Part shown: positions 1-10,671 of the stretch, piece by piece | Numbering within the stretch: the first letter of the stretch is position 1 | How the letters are laid out: each line of letters opens with the position of its first letter | Source of the DNA: Pelargonium cotyledonis | Lineage: Eukaryota; Streptophyta; Magnoliopsida; Geraniales; Geraniaceae | DNA length: 27,369 bases | NCBI GenBank assembly: GCA_036897625.1 | Contig: JAYMTA010000526.1 | Coordinates: 1 to 27,369 of the forward strand | Direction: 5' to 3' | The notes under the pieces: generated by a model | Seen by the model: the letters and a program-made list of their open reading frames with translations, nothing else | Database searches by the model: none | Told to the model about the DNA's origin: nothing | Made by a program: the position numbers and the translations under genes

Positions 1-500
1 GAGCCGAAAAAGCCAAGAAACCTAGAAGAAAAGCCAGGAAAAGAGAAGCTAAGCTGTAGCTACCCATATTGTTGTTGTAGAGTTTGAGGTTTATGGATGA
101 GATATGAAGAAAATGGGAGTTGCAGGTATATATATCTGTTTGTGTATGAGTTTGTTAATGGAGAAGACAGACATTGTTGTTGTTGCTGCTGTTGTTGTTG
201 AGATTAGGTGTGAAACTTGCAAGCAAAATTGTGATAGAGACAAGAATTGAACAAGGCTAGCTTGGCTTTTGTTTGACTGCCGTAGAGGCTGAGATTGGTG
301 TAAACTATGATCCAAGTACAAGTTTTTTCCGAAAGAAGAAAATAACCAACAAAACTGAGGCATGAGAGACCAACCAATCTCAGGAAAATCAATACTTTAT
401 TATAAGCTTTACCGTTAAGGAAAAGATATGTATGTGATGTAGCTGTAAATATAGATATTGTGAAGGAAGTGTTACCATCTATGTACAATAGATGTGGTAA
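1..500 (+). other. Possible 3' end of an upstream gene (very uncertain)
   Basis: The first bases can be read in frame 3 as a short, very basic tail of 18 residues, rich in Lys and Arg, ending at a TAG at 57-59. Frame 1 stays open to a TGA at 84-86. The following few hundred bases are T/G-rich and contain a GTT/GCT run, which would suit a plant 3' untranslated region. No domain is visible, so the gene cannot be named, and the open frames could be chance. Sequence upstream of the window is needed to decide. Confidence 0.15.
172..200. repeat. GTT/GCT trinucleotide microsatellite
   Basis: A run of GTT units broken by two GCT units. It is short and imperfect, and it lies in the presumed non-coding stretch at the left end of the window. 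Confidence 0.7.
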
Positions 501-2060
501 TTTGAATTTCGGAACGGATAGAATTCGGAGATTGAGCGTAAAATGAGCAATTTGTCAGGTCCGATCTTTATTTTTGCAGAAAGAATACGATCTAATCCAA
601 AATTGATGGGATCGGATTCCGAATGTTTGTAGGTTTGGATTCAAATTGTTAACTCTGACGTAGAATGTTCCGTCAAATAGAACAATGGAGGAAGGTAAGT
701 AACTGTTGCTGTTCACATGTCATTCTCAGCTGAATAGTGTTGTTTACAATATCAGATGGATATTATGGTTTAGTTCAAAAAAATGAGCTTACTTCCAAGT
801 CTTGGTTCTCGCCTGATTTAAGGTTGTTTTGCTTCTATGTGAAAATAAGGTTAACATGTACAACCACTAAAATTAGGACATTTTGATAGTGGTGGGTTTA
901 AAGAACTTTATACATATAGATTTTTTTTTATTATTGAGTTTAAATTGTTTTCAAGAAAAATGAATTAAACAAAATGCGTAGATACAGATTTATTATGTTG
1001 TCGTGCTGAAAATTATCGATGTGCTAAACAATTTGATGCGAATTCGACATAAATAATAATTACATTGAACGGTTGAATACCAAAGTGGTACAATTTTTTT
1101 TTTTTTTAACGTGGTACAATTAACACAGTAACAAATTGACCGTTGTTCAAAGCTCAAAGCCTATTTTAAAAGAGCTTGGGCTTTGAGATAAATGAGCTTT
1201 GAGTTTTGGGCTTTGAGCTAGATGGGCAAGGCCTAATTCTGTAAAGAATATATTGTTTAATTTTAGCTCAGCTTGAGTCCAGATTTTATTCTCTTAAAAC
1301 GTATATCAAATAAGTTTGGGTCCAGACTTTGTTACTGGACTCACCGTACATAAATCCATTAAATTTTGTTGATCATGTTTACTTATTTTTGAAAAGACCA
1401 AAATAGGGATCTGTCTTTATTGTTTTGCGAGTCTTTTATATTTTATATGCGGATTATGGTCGTTCTTGATTTTTACAGCGGTGACGGTTTCTTTGAGTGA
1501 TATCTAACAAATTGTGTTATTTCTCGTCAAAACAACGAGTTCTTGTTTAGATAACAAATTAAAATATTGTTAGAGCTTATAAAGGGGCAATGTTTACCGG
1601 TGTGTGCGCAGGTCAGTAAAAGGTCTGTGACAATAACGATGGCTGCAATAAATGATAATATGTCTAGAAATATGGTGATAAGATCAGAACTCTCGAATCA
1701 ACGCTCGAGTTTGTTGCCGAATCAAATGCGACTGCAGTTAGGTCTTTTTATACCAAATTTATTTTGGACCTACTACAACTAAAATAATTCAATGCCTTTA
1801 AATCAAAATCTGAATGTTACAATATAAAATTATAGACATTACTCTATAACACCAGAACATGATGGATCGATCCATTGGATTTGAAAATTATAGATATTTT
1901 GTTGATGATGTTGTTGTTTGATGCAAGAAGAGGAAGTGACACGTGGCAAGATCAGTGAGTGTGGGCAAGGTGAGTACGATACGAGCAGTCAGACCATAGA
2001 TTAATCTCTAATCCATTGAAAATCTGGACATCACATTTCTCTCTCTTAACCCGATTTTAT
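500..2060. other. Intergenic, no gene seen
   Basis: AT-rich sequence with no convincing coding frame on either strand. It contains a poly-T run near 1093-1107, clustered copies of a GGCTTTGAG-type word at 1148-1220 (some inverted), and an ABRE/G-box site near 1939. The last few hundred bases are probably the promoter of the Tubby-like gene to the right. Confidence 0.6.
1939..1947 (+). promoter_or_regulatory. ABRE/G-box site (ACACGTGGC)
   Basis: The sequence ACACGTGGC matches the abscisic-acid response element core (ACGTGGC) built on a CACGTG G-box, a known target of plant bZIP factors. It lies about 800 bases upstream of the Tubby-like start codon, but probably only 100-200 bases upstream of its transcript, because the 5' leader appears long and spliced. 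Function is inferred from the motif and its position only. Confidence 0.4.
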
Positions 2061-2742
2061 GATTAAAAATAGAGAGATAGAGAAGAGGTTGGATCCATTT
2101 CAAGAGAATAAGAGAGAATTTTTGTTGTTGCTGTTGGTGTTTGGCGGTGCTCGCTCTGCCTCTGGTGGTGTTTTCCGGCTCTTACACGGCGGATGCAGCA
2201 TCGTAGATCTGCGGTTCCGATCACCATCCGTACGATAATAGACACTCTCGGAGAGAACTGATATGGTCTCCGAGTCTAGCGCTTTGGCCAGGTTGATTGG
2301 CGGGTTGATTACTTTCTCTGTCTTCTTCTGATCTCCATTTTCTTTCACTTTCACGCTTGCGTTTCTGTGTTCTTGTTTTCCTGTCTGTGGTTGTGCTATC
2401 AATGTGTTTTTTTCCTTCCAGATCTAATGGGTTGTAGTTGATTTGGTGATTTATGTTTGATATTTGTTGTTCATTGAAAAAGAGGAAGTTTTTATTTTGG
2501 GGCTTATTTCTGGAATCTTGTCTGGTTTGCATTTCACTTTGTAGTTCGTTCTTTTTTTTAGGGATTTACAGAACTGCACATACCCAACTACAAGAAAGAG
2601 AGATAGCAGAGAACGGTTGTTGAAAGTTTTGAAATTTAGTCTATTTCTGTCCTGATTTTGGGTTCTTTTAACTGCAGGTTGCGTTGAGTTAGTGTGGATT
2701 CAGTTTAACTTTTGAGGGGAAGGATTGATATGCAACATAAAT

Positions 2743-4913
2743 ATGTCCTTCAAAAGCTTAGTTCGGGAGTTGAGGGATGGGATTGGGAACATATCAAGGC
2801 GAGGTCTGGAAGGGAAGACCTGGCGGGGTCGATCCAGATCACATATTGCTCCTGATCAGGCTACCTCACCATCGGACCAAAGTGAACAGAGCCGGTGGGC
2901 AAATATACCACCCGAGTTGCTTCTGGATATAATCCGAAGGGTAGAAGACAGTGAGCCCTCTTGGCCTGCTCGGGCTGCTGTTGTATCTTGTGCTTCGGTT
3001 TGTAAGTCATGGAGGGAGATTACAAAGGAGATTGTGCAGACTCCTGAGCAATGTGGAAGACTTACCTTTCCTCTCTCACTGAAGCAGGTAGCAAACTTTT
3101 CTTTGTTCTGTTAAAGTTGTTTTCTTAACATGGTTGCTTTGTTTTAATTGTTTTACTTATTCTTCTGTTTTTGTAAATAGCCGGGTCCTCGAGATGCCCC
3201 AATACAATGCTTTATAAGGAGGGATAGAGCAAATTCCACATATTATTTGTACTTCGGGCTGGTGCCTTGTAAGTCATTATTCCCTTATCCTATTTTGGAC
3301 TTTCATAGTGTGGAATAATTTCTTACAAACACTTGTCTGCAGGCACTCTATTTTCTATTTACCATAGTACATTGCTTCGAGGTTCCAAAGACTAGAAATT
3401 TTAACTTATGGGTGTGGCTTAATGCTGTGGACATTCTAATTTATGCGTGTGGTCTAAATGCCATGGAAATTCCAATCTGGGGATGATTATCTTTCTTTTA
3501 TGAACTATTGGTGATATATTGTAAATAGAACGTGCCATTTTTTATTTTATCTGTTTCTGGTTTGCAGTGTAGGGAGTTTTATGACATTATGACTTACATC
3601 CGTATGCATTGTTTCTGAATTATATATAAAAGTATCTCAAATGGTGGCAATATCAAGAAAAAATCCTAGGATTGATGAATTAATTTAAATATTCTACGGA
3701 ACTTTTTATTATTTTGATCTGTTGGTACGTAGCATCTCCCTCAATTTGCATCCAGACTTCAAGCTTGGGTTGGCATTGTTTTGAGTTATCAATTGTATTC
3801 TTTGGCTATCATATTTCTGTTGTCTTAACTCTTTTTCTTCACCAAACTATTAAAGCACCCGTAATCCTCCAGCCCTATTTCCAATTTCGTTTCTAATAGA
3901 GTGAGAGATAGCACTTGCTCGAAAAGCCAGTGGTAAAATCTCAGCTTCATTACGATAATGAGATGAAATGAGAGTAGGTCAGTTGCTAGCTGGTTCTTAC
4001 TAATTCTTTATTTCCTTCACAGCTGAGGTTGAGAATGGCAAGTTATTGCTAGCGGGCCGAAAGGTTAGAAGGGCAACGACAACAGACTTCATAGTATCTT
4101 TGGCTGCAGATGATTTTTCCCGGGCCAGCAGTATGTATGTTGGAAAACTAAGGCAAGTTTTGACCATCACTCCTACTATGTGAAGCTTACTTTCCTTTAC
4201 CGGTTCTAACAACTTCATGTGCTAATATTTGCAGGTCTAATTTTCTGGGTACCAAGTTCACCATATTTGACAGTCATCCTCCATGTGAAGCAGTTGTTCA
4301 ACCAAATAGTCGGTCTAATCGAAGATACCATTCTAAGCAGGTTTCTCCAAGAGTTTCTGCATGTAATTATGCTGTGGGCACCATCTCTTACGAGCTTAAT
4401 GTCCTCCGCACCAGAGGGCCAAGGAGAATGCATTGTGTCTTGCACTCTATCCCTATATCTTCTATTCAGGAGGGTGGCACTGCCCCAACACCAACATCAT
4501 ACCATGGATCCTTTGATGACCAACATTCCCCGCCAGGATTGAAGGGTAAGGGACCAGTTTTGGATACCAGCTCCTCGGCCATCATGGAGTCTCAAAGTCG
4601 AGAATTAGTTCGTCCCAGCGCAGAAGAGCCATTGGTTCTCAAGAATAAGGCTCCTAGATGGCACGAGCAACTACAATGCTGGTGCCTAAATTTCAGAGGG
4701 CGCGTGACAGTGGCCTCTGTTAAAAACTTTCAGCTTGTGGCTGCTGTTGAGCCAAGTCACAATGTTTCCGCAGAAGAGCAAGAGAAAGTAATCTTACAGT
4801 TTGGAAAGATTGGAAAAGACATCTTCACCATGGATTATCGCTATCCGCTATCAGCATTCCAAGCCTTTGCAATCTGCTTGAGTAGCTTTGACACCAAACC
4901 AGCGTGCGAGTGA
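2743..4913 (+). CDS. Tubby-like F-box protein (TLP2/TLP3-like), complete, 4 exons
   Basis: Exons are 2743-3087, 3181-3268, 4023-4152 and 4235-4913 (TGA stop), giving 413 residues. An F-box spans about residues 52-95 ([20 protein letters not shown] onward), followed by a C-terminal Tubby domain from about 116 to the end. Both family signatures are intact: [14 protein letters not shown] at 341-354 and the ending [15 protein letters not shown]. In plants the Tubby domain binds phosphoinositides and tethers the protein to the plasma membrane, while the F-box can bind SKP1-like adaptors of SCF ubiquitin ligases; roles in stress and ABA responses are known for the family. The start is the ATG of the conserved [10 protein letters not shown]; an in-frame ATG six codons upstream does not fit the family. 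The N-terminal SHIAPDQ stretch resembles the TLP2/TLP3 group. Introns 1 and 2 are GT-AG. Intron 3 has a GC donor, forced by the reading frame. A leader intron ending at the AG near 2679 is likely. Confidence 0.95.
4153..4234 (+). other. GC-AG intron (intron 3 of the Tubby-like gene)
   Basis: The exon ends CTAAG and the intron begins GCAAGT, the usual form of a plant GC donor, and it closes at TTTGCAG. Joining at these borders gives the conserved reading [12 protein letters not shown]. The nearest GT, four bases in, would give Gln and then hit a TAA straight after the acceptor, so the GC donor is needed for an intact protein. Confidence 0.9.
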
Positions 4914-6796
4914 CGCTGATGTTGATGTGAGACGATAATCGCTGTTTACGCCTAGTTGCTTCCTTGTATTCTTGAATTTATTTTTCACAGTGGAAGCTCA
5001 TCTTGTAGTTGTGATAGGATTTTAGATCACAAAATTGTCTTATATGTCGCATCAATTTGTCACAACTGATATTGAATGAAGAGGAAACCTTGGTGGCCAT
5101 TTCTACTGTAAAATAATTATCCAATTGTCAAGTGCCTAACTTCCAACCCAGCATCTTTGTCATTGCATATATCTTTACACCTATATTTGTGGGTGCTTCA
5201 AATCATATCCTTAGGCTTCTTTGGACATATTCTTATGGTGATTAGAGCTTGCACGTATGGCTGTATCTTAACATATTCCTTCAATACCATGACTAGCACT
5301 TGGAAAAAGGGTTGTTTATATTTGATATGTGGTGTCAATAATTTGCCCCTTTTCTTTTAGAGCCTCCCTACTTTCTTTTGAATAGTAGAGATGCTAGCTT
5401 GTTTTTAGGTCCCTTGGAGTTTTGTTTGCTGGCTTTTGGATTCTTCTCCCCATTTGTTGGTTGCTTGGAAGTTGGGTCAGTTGGCTTCTCCTTTTAATTT
5501 CTTGCATCTTCTTCTCTTTTATATGTCATAACATTCCATTTCAGTTTGGTATTTTCCCAACTCGTGTAGGGGAGTGCATGAACAAGAGTTTGAATATGGT
5601 CATTCATTCTCACATCTGATCTATTAGTTTATATGCTTTGGACTGTGGCTCTTGGGAGCATCAATTTGGATGCTTGAGCTTTTTCCCCAACTCATGTGTA
5701 GTACTCCTCCCCTCCCCACCACATGAATTGGCTTTTCTTTTCAAGTTTTCAAGAAAATCTTGAAAAAGGTGGTGGTTAGAGCTTTAGGTCTTGTTTGGTA
5801 ACTCTATTGGAAAGCTGTAAGAAGCGATAAAAATTTCGTCGAAAGGAAGTCAAAGTAATTTACATGTTATCTCCTCTTTAAAGGAAGCCAAAAATTCTGT
5901 TGAAGACATTGCATCTCTTTAAAAGAGCTCTGAAGAAACTTGTATTCTTTAAGTCACCATTTTATGCATTTTACACCGAACAACCTAATGCAGTTATCCT
6001 TTACGTTTGGCTCATGTAGCACCTCCTTTAAAGAGGCACTAGCGCTGCCAAACAAGCACTTGGGGGTAGACTCTCAGTTAGTTGTTATGTATAGAAGAAA
6101 GTTTCAAGTCAAGGTGGATGGTTTGAGCCAAAGCCAACCATATTTCCTTGACAAATCTTCCCAACTCCATGCCTGCTCAATCCATTCCACATAAATAGAT
6201 AAACAATTTTTAATTTTAATTTCTTTTTTCCTGTGTGAACAACTTGACAAATTTGATTGTTGTTTTGTAGGTGAGAATTGTAACACTCCTAAAGTCCTCA
6301 AAAGGGTAGTGGCCTGAGAGACAGCTTGCATTGAACAACAATGATGTTGCACATCTTTAGGTGAGAGTGACATTTCATCAATGCATGAGATTCAGCTTGG
6401 ATGGAACATGATTATTAGAGAGTAAAGAGACCTAAACCTGATTGCTTTTGTATCTGGTCATGTCTGTCAGCTTGCCTGACCTCTTTTCTGCTAGTGCTCC
6501 AAGCTTCACACAAAATTTCACAGCTTTTCCATACAAATTTCAAATCCACAGTGAAACCATACAGCCCATCCCTTGTTCTTTTTGCGGATGATGGAAAGCT
6601 AAAACTTAATCTTAACAGTATCTATGAAAACAACACTGATTTTTTCATGCAGAAAAATGATCTGCATGATAGCACAACCGGAAGTGAATTGACATTCTTC
6701 ATGGGTTTTCGATGAAACTATATGGCTGTTGTGTTGCTTCCCCATTTAACGCCAAGTATCGCAACTGGCATCTCCTTACTGAGTTGGCTTCATTTA
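4914..6796. other. Intergenic between two genes, with a MITE-like element
   Basis: This stretch must hold the 3' untranslated regions of the Tubby-like gene (from the left) and of the leftward-reading APC10 gene (from the right). The open frames in it are short, hydrophobic or low in complexity and match no family I know. A MITE-like inverted-repeat element lies at 5786-6060. I see no RNA gene. Confidence 0.6.
5786..6060. mobile_element. MITE-like element with terminal and internal inverted repeats
   Basis: The left end holds CTTGTTTGG (5790-5798) and the right end its exact reverse complement (6048-6056). Extended to 24 bases, the two arms match at about 18 positions. An inner perfect inverted pair, TCTTTAAAGGA at 5875-5885 and TCCTTTAAAGA at 6024-6034, lies symmetrically inside. 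The length of about 275 bp and lack of coding capacity fit a miniature inverted-repeat element. No clear target-site duplication is visible, so the superfamily and exact borders are undecided. Confidence 0.45.
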
Positions 6797-8321
6797 TTAC
6801 CTCACGGTAGAATAAGTAATGAACTCTCTGGAAGTGAACTCAAATGGCTGATGTGGAATAGGGTTCCTGCAACATAGCAAGTTAATAAGAGTTAAACTAT
6901 TGGTGATAGTTCAATTGTTGGTCCTTAGACTAAAATATATAATAGACATACGGTCGAGGCCCATAAACTTTGATCTGTCGCACATGAGTATCCCTCCCGT
7001 TGAGATGATTCGACAATACGGCAATTTGCAACATAAAAGTATTGACAAAAGTTTCCCTGCCAAAAATATTAGGAAAATGGATTATAGAGACTAACACAGT
7101 ATCAGACATCATGTCAATTATTAATTAGCTACTCAATTTCCTTATGCTATACTTACAGAGTAACAAGTGTTCGTCAATTTCCTCATATTATTTATCTAAG
7201 CAACTCAAGATTTAACTAATTGTATAATGTAACCATAGTAAAACTGAAACCATTTTGATAACGATAAGCAATTCCCTTGCACCAGACATGAATTCCAAGC
7301 CCTTCTATTTCATTCAGCTACATAGGATGCTCTACCTGTCCAGCTAACTTAAACTACTGCCAACAAATTTAATCTGGAATCTTAACAAGCTATTATAATG
7401 TTTTTTATTCTTATTCTTCCTTAGATCAATACATTACGGTAGCGTTTGGAATAGTAATAGGATTCCAAAACCATTCTCATAACCAAAAAAAGTCTTAATC
7501 CAAACATGTTGAATAAAAATATCATTCCCATTCTCAATTATCATTCGTCCATTCCTGATATCATTCACATATCAGTACCCTGAATTGAAGTCTATGAAAC
7601 TTGAAAGAAACAGTCTGAAATCAATATATAAGACATTTAAAGAGGGACAGCATAAGGAGTTTAAATAGTCAAAATGGTTACCGAGGATCATTTCCTGATA
7701 AAGATAGATGAATCCATCCTGTAGGCTTGAGGAGTTCCACAGTTTTTATTTCCTAAAAAGGGATTTGCAAAAGGCACAGCCAGGTTAAATAAATTGATTA
7801 GAAAGAAAACACAACAAAAAATAAAACTAGTACATTACTACTAAATGATAAACATGCTCTTAATCATAGAAAATTCAAATTGCAACCTATAAAAAAATCA
7901 CCTTTAAGTTGTGAAAACCATTTCCAGCTCGAATGGATATCTTACTTGGAGTATAGCTCTCATCTAACTTAAAATCCACATATAACACAACTAGCTTGAA
8001 AACAAAACAAATCCCACAAATCAGAAAAGGGTTAGCAGGAAAATGTTCAATTTCAAAAGGTCATACAAACCACATACATACTTGAAGCTTGACTTTCTTC
8101 TGGAACTGGATATTAACCATGTGAGGCTGTGCCCCATCAGATTGCCAATAGGTATCAAGACTATCGTCCCGGAGACAAGAGACGCCATTTCCGGGTTTGC
8201 AAGAGCTGACACTCCAGGCAGCCTTTTTTCCTAATTCTCTGAGGTCATCATCTACAATCAGATGTTGACATCCTCCTGTAAGCTTTCCCTCTTCTTCTCC
8301 TTCTGATGATTCAGTGGCCAT
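6797..8321 (-). CDS. APC10: APC10/DOC1, anaphase-promoting complex subunit 10, complete, 5 exons
   Basis: Read on the minus strand, coding exons are 8321-8082, 7994-7902, 7752-7682, 7056-6952 and 6866-6797, all with GT-AG borders, giving 192 residues, the usual plant length. Nearly the whole protein is the DOC domain, a beta-sandwich that helps the anaphase-promoting complex bind the D-box degrons of cell-cycle substrates. Visible marks are [12 protein letters not shown] in exon 1, [14 protein letters not shown] in exon 2 and [18 protein letters not shown] in exon 4. The protein ends FITYSTVR, close to the Ile-Arg tail by which this subunit docks on the TPR subunits APC3/CDC27. The start is the ATG of [13 protein letters not shown]; an in-frame ATG seven codons upstream lies close to an acceptor-like CAG and is less likely used. 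The frame is intact, so the gene should be active. Confidence 0.95.
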
Positions 8322-8344
8322 AACTCCAAAATCTCTAATCAAAC

Positions 8345-9520
8345 TCTGCCATTGCCAAAAATGCTAGTGTCAACCAACTGACCAAAACCCCCCCTCCCTA
8401 ATGACTCCAATATGCACACGCACTGATGTATTTTGTTTTGACTTTAAAGATGCCATTCATTCACTAGATGCTTCTACTTCAGAAACATAGTTGGGGGCCC
8501 CTTTGGCACGACTTAAGGAACTAAATAAATGTTAACATGATGAATAAGTGTTTACTAGTACAGGTTACAACTGGCAGAAATGTCATCTTGACGGGCTGAT
8601 TTCAGCTAACTTACTCGAGTCATATGTTCTGAACAGTATTTTAATACTAAACATAATTTCATTATTGGCTTTGTCACACATGATATGAAAACAATGTAAT
8701 GAACTAAGAGAAAGCAAGTATCTAATCCATGATTATTAATTTTGAAGTCTAGAAAAGAAAGAAATTAACAAAAAGAACCAAAAGTCAGATTCCAATGAGA
8801 ATAATATCAAATCAACATCAGTCATTTCCACAATTTATAGACTTTCTTCCACAGAGAAACTAATGTGGTGTTTTCACAGTTAGATTAAAACCACACAGGT
8901 CTCTTAAGATGACATGCATTTTCGAGGAACACAATCCTAGTTCAATTCCAGTAACCCCTAACCTTTGCTAACGGTAAATGATAAAGCAACGCACATATGA
9001 TATTCTATTATTTGGTCTAACAAGTATTGATTTTGAAGAAAAAGTAATTCAACATAAGCTTAATGAACATTGGGATACTAAAATGAAACCAACCATGTCA
9101 ACAAACAAAATTCGGAAATTAGCATCCTAATTATTGTTTATTCTTCTATGATAATCTCATTCTCAAATCTCAGAACCAGAAATTGCAGATTTTTTTAGTT
9201 GCTTATCATAAATCAACACCAACAGTAGAATCAAAACGCCCTTGTGCAGTGTCCAGACACACTGCACTAGCGACACCCACAAAAATCTTAGGTCAAATAA
9301 CCAAAAAATTGAAGGAGCAAAAGAAACATCAGAGGAGAAGATCCTGTCAAGGCCACGAAACTGAACAAGAATGAATCAACAGTACAGAGACAAACCTAAC
9401 TGAAGCGTCCACGCCAAAAAGATCGTCGGGTATAGCCAGCTGGCGACGTCACCGGAGGCGTGGAGGCGGCGGAATCGGTGGCGAAATCTCACCAGAGCCT
9501 CTTGTCTTCTACATTTGGGG
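8345..9520 (-). other. Probable 5' leader exon and long leader intron of APC10
   Basis: On the minus strand a donor-like TTAG/GTTTGT ends a GC-rich stretch near 9396-9500, and a CAG acceptor lies about two dozen bases before the APC10 start codon. This suggests a non-coding first exon at roughly 9396-9510 and a leader intron of about 1 kb. The intervening sequence is AT-rich with no gene. It holds a 9-bp perfect hairpin at 9244-9267, which is at chance level. Confidence 0.4.
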
Positions 9521-10671
9521 TTAAGTAGTAGGTAAGCTTAGGGACAATTTTGTCTTTTCGTAGTTAAATCTAACACTGTCATTAACGGTTTGAAAGTTTG
9601 AAACTAGAGGGAGTTAAGTGATTTGAAAAGTAATTTAGGGTATTGAAGGGGAAAAAGTGTATAGTTTAGAGAGTACTTATACAAAGTTACCCCAATTTAA
9701 AATATTTTAAAAGATAATTAATTAGTGGAACCAATTTTTGGGTTTAGTTCGAACCGGACTGAAAGCCTTTGGACCAAATAATAAGTAAAAACCAGTTCAG
9801 ATTCTGTCTGGACGAACAGTTTGTCCACAAATTTATTTTGATTTCACATTTCAAACTGGGATTATTTTAATTACAGGAGGTAGCCCTCAACTTTACATCT
9901 TCTACACCTAAAACTCCTTAAAATAAATTCATAACTTTAGACTATTTATAGTTTGTTTGAGTTCTTTCGTTAGTTACATTTGACGAAAAAAATGACATTA
10001 TTTGATTATGGGTCCAGCACATGATCTTTAATTTTTAAATCACTAAAATGTCATTCATTTTACCCCCTTCTTCAACCTAATTTTGCCCCCTGAAGACTTC
10101 AATAGACTCGCGGAAAATTCAAAGCGTTGACAAAAAATTAAAAAAAGAAATCATTAGAGTGGATTCCTTTTATTTAGGAATGATATTTTTGTATCGATTC
10201 ATAACAAATCTCAACCATTTCACAGCTTCACAAAACAATGCAGAGAACAAAAGATGGTGAAAGTTCTGGTTGAAACTGGAACTAAGAATCAGAAACTAGA
10301 AGAACCAACTCATTGTGTTCAAATATCTCATATATAAACACTAAAACTGTACATTCGTATCCAAATATTCGACTAGAAAACAGTAGTACAAGCTAATCAA
10401 TAAACCTACACACTAGAAATAGTATACTGATCATGAGTGACAACAAAACCTACACACTAGTAATTAGTATTTGCAGTATCAAACCAATCACCTACAGACT
10501 ATTAATTATATCTAACTACAATATGAATAAGGCGCTGCGTTGCTGCTCTACGCCAGACGAATGCAAGAAACCACCAGGTTATAGAAGAATGAGTGAGAGA
10601 ACGATACCAGATGCAGAACGATCCATGTGACAGAACCTAACTGGCAAAAATAAGCAGAAAAATAAGCTTCA
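9521..10671. other. Intergenic, no gene seen
   Basis: AT-rich sequence between the head of APC10 and the tail of the U-box gene. Open frames are short and unconvincing. Near 10402-10469 a segment of about 25 bases (AAACCTACACACTAG and what follows) occurs twice at a spacing of 44 bases. The last part is probably the 3' untranslated region of the U-box gene. Confidence 0.6.

Noticed and set aside
5422-5619. Plus-strand open frame of 65 codons, rich in Trp, Leu and Phe
   Set aside because: T-rich DNA gives hydrophobic translations by itself. There is no promoter or conserved feature, and it lies in the 3' flank of the Tubby-like gene.
9244-9267. Perfect 9-bp hairpin GTGCAGTGT/ACACTGCAC
   Set aside because: About one such short-loop hairpin is expected by chance in a window of this size, and it lies in a leader intron without other support.
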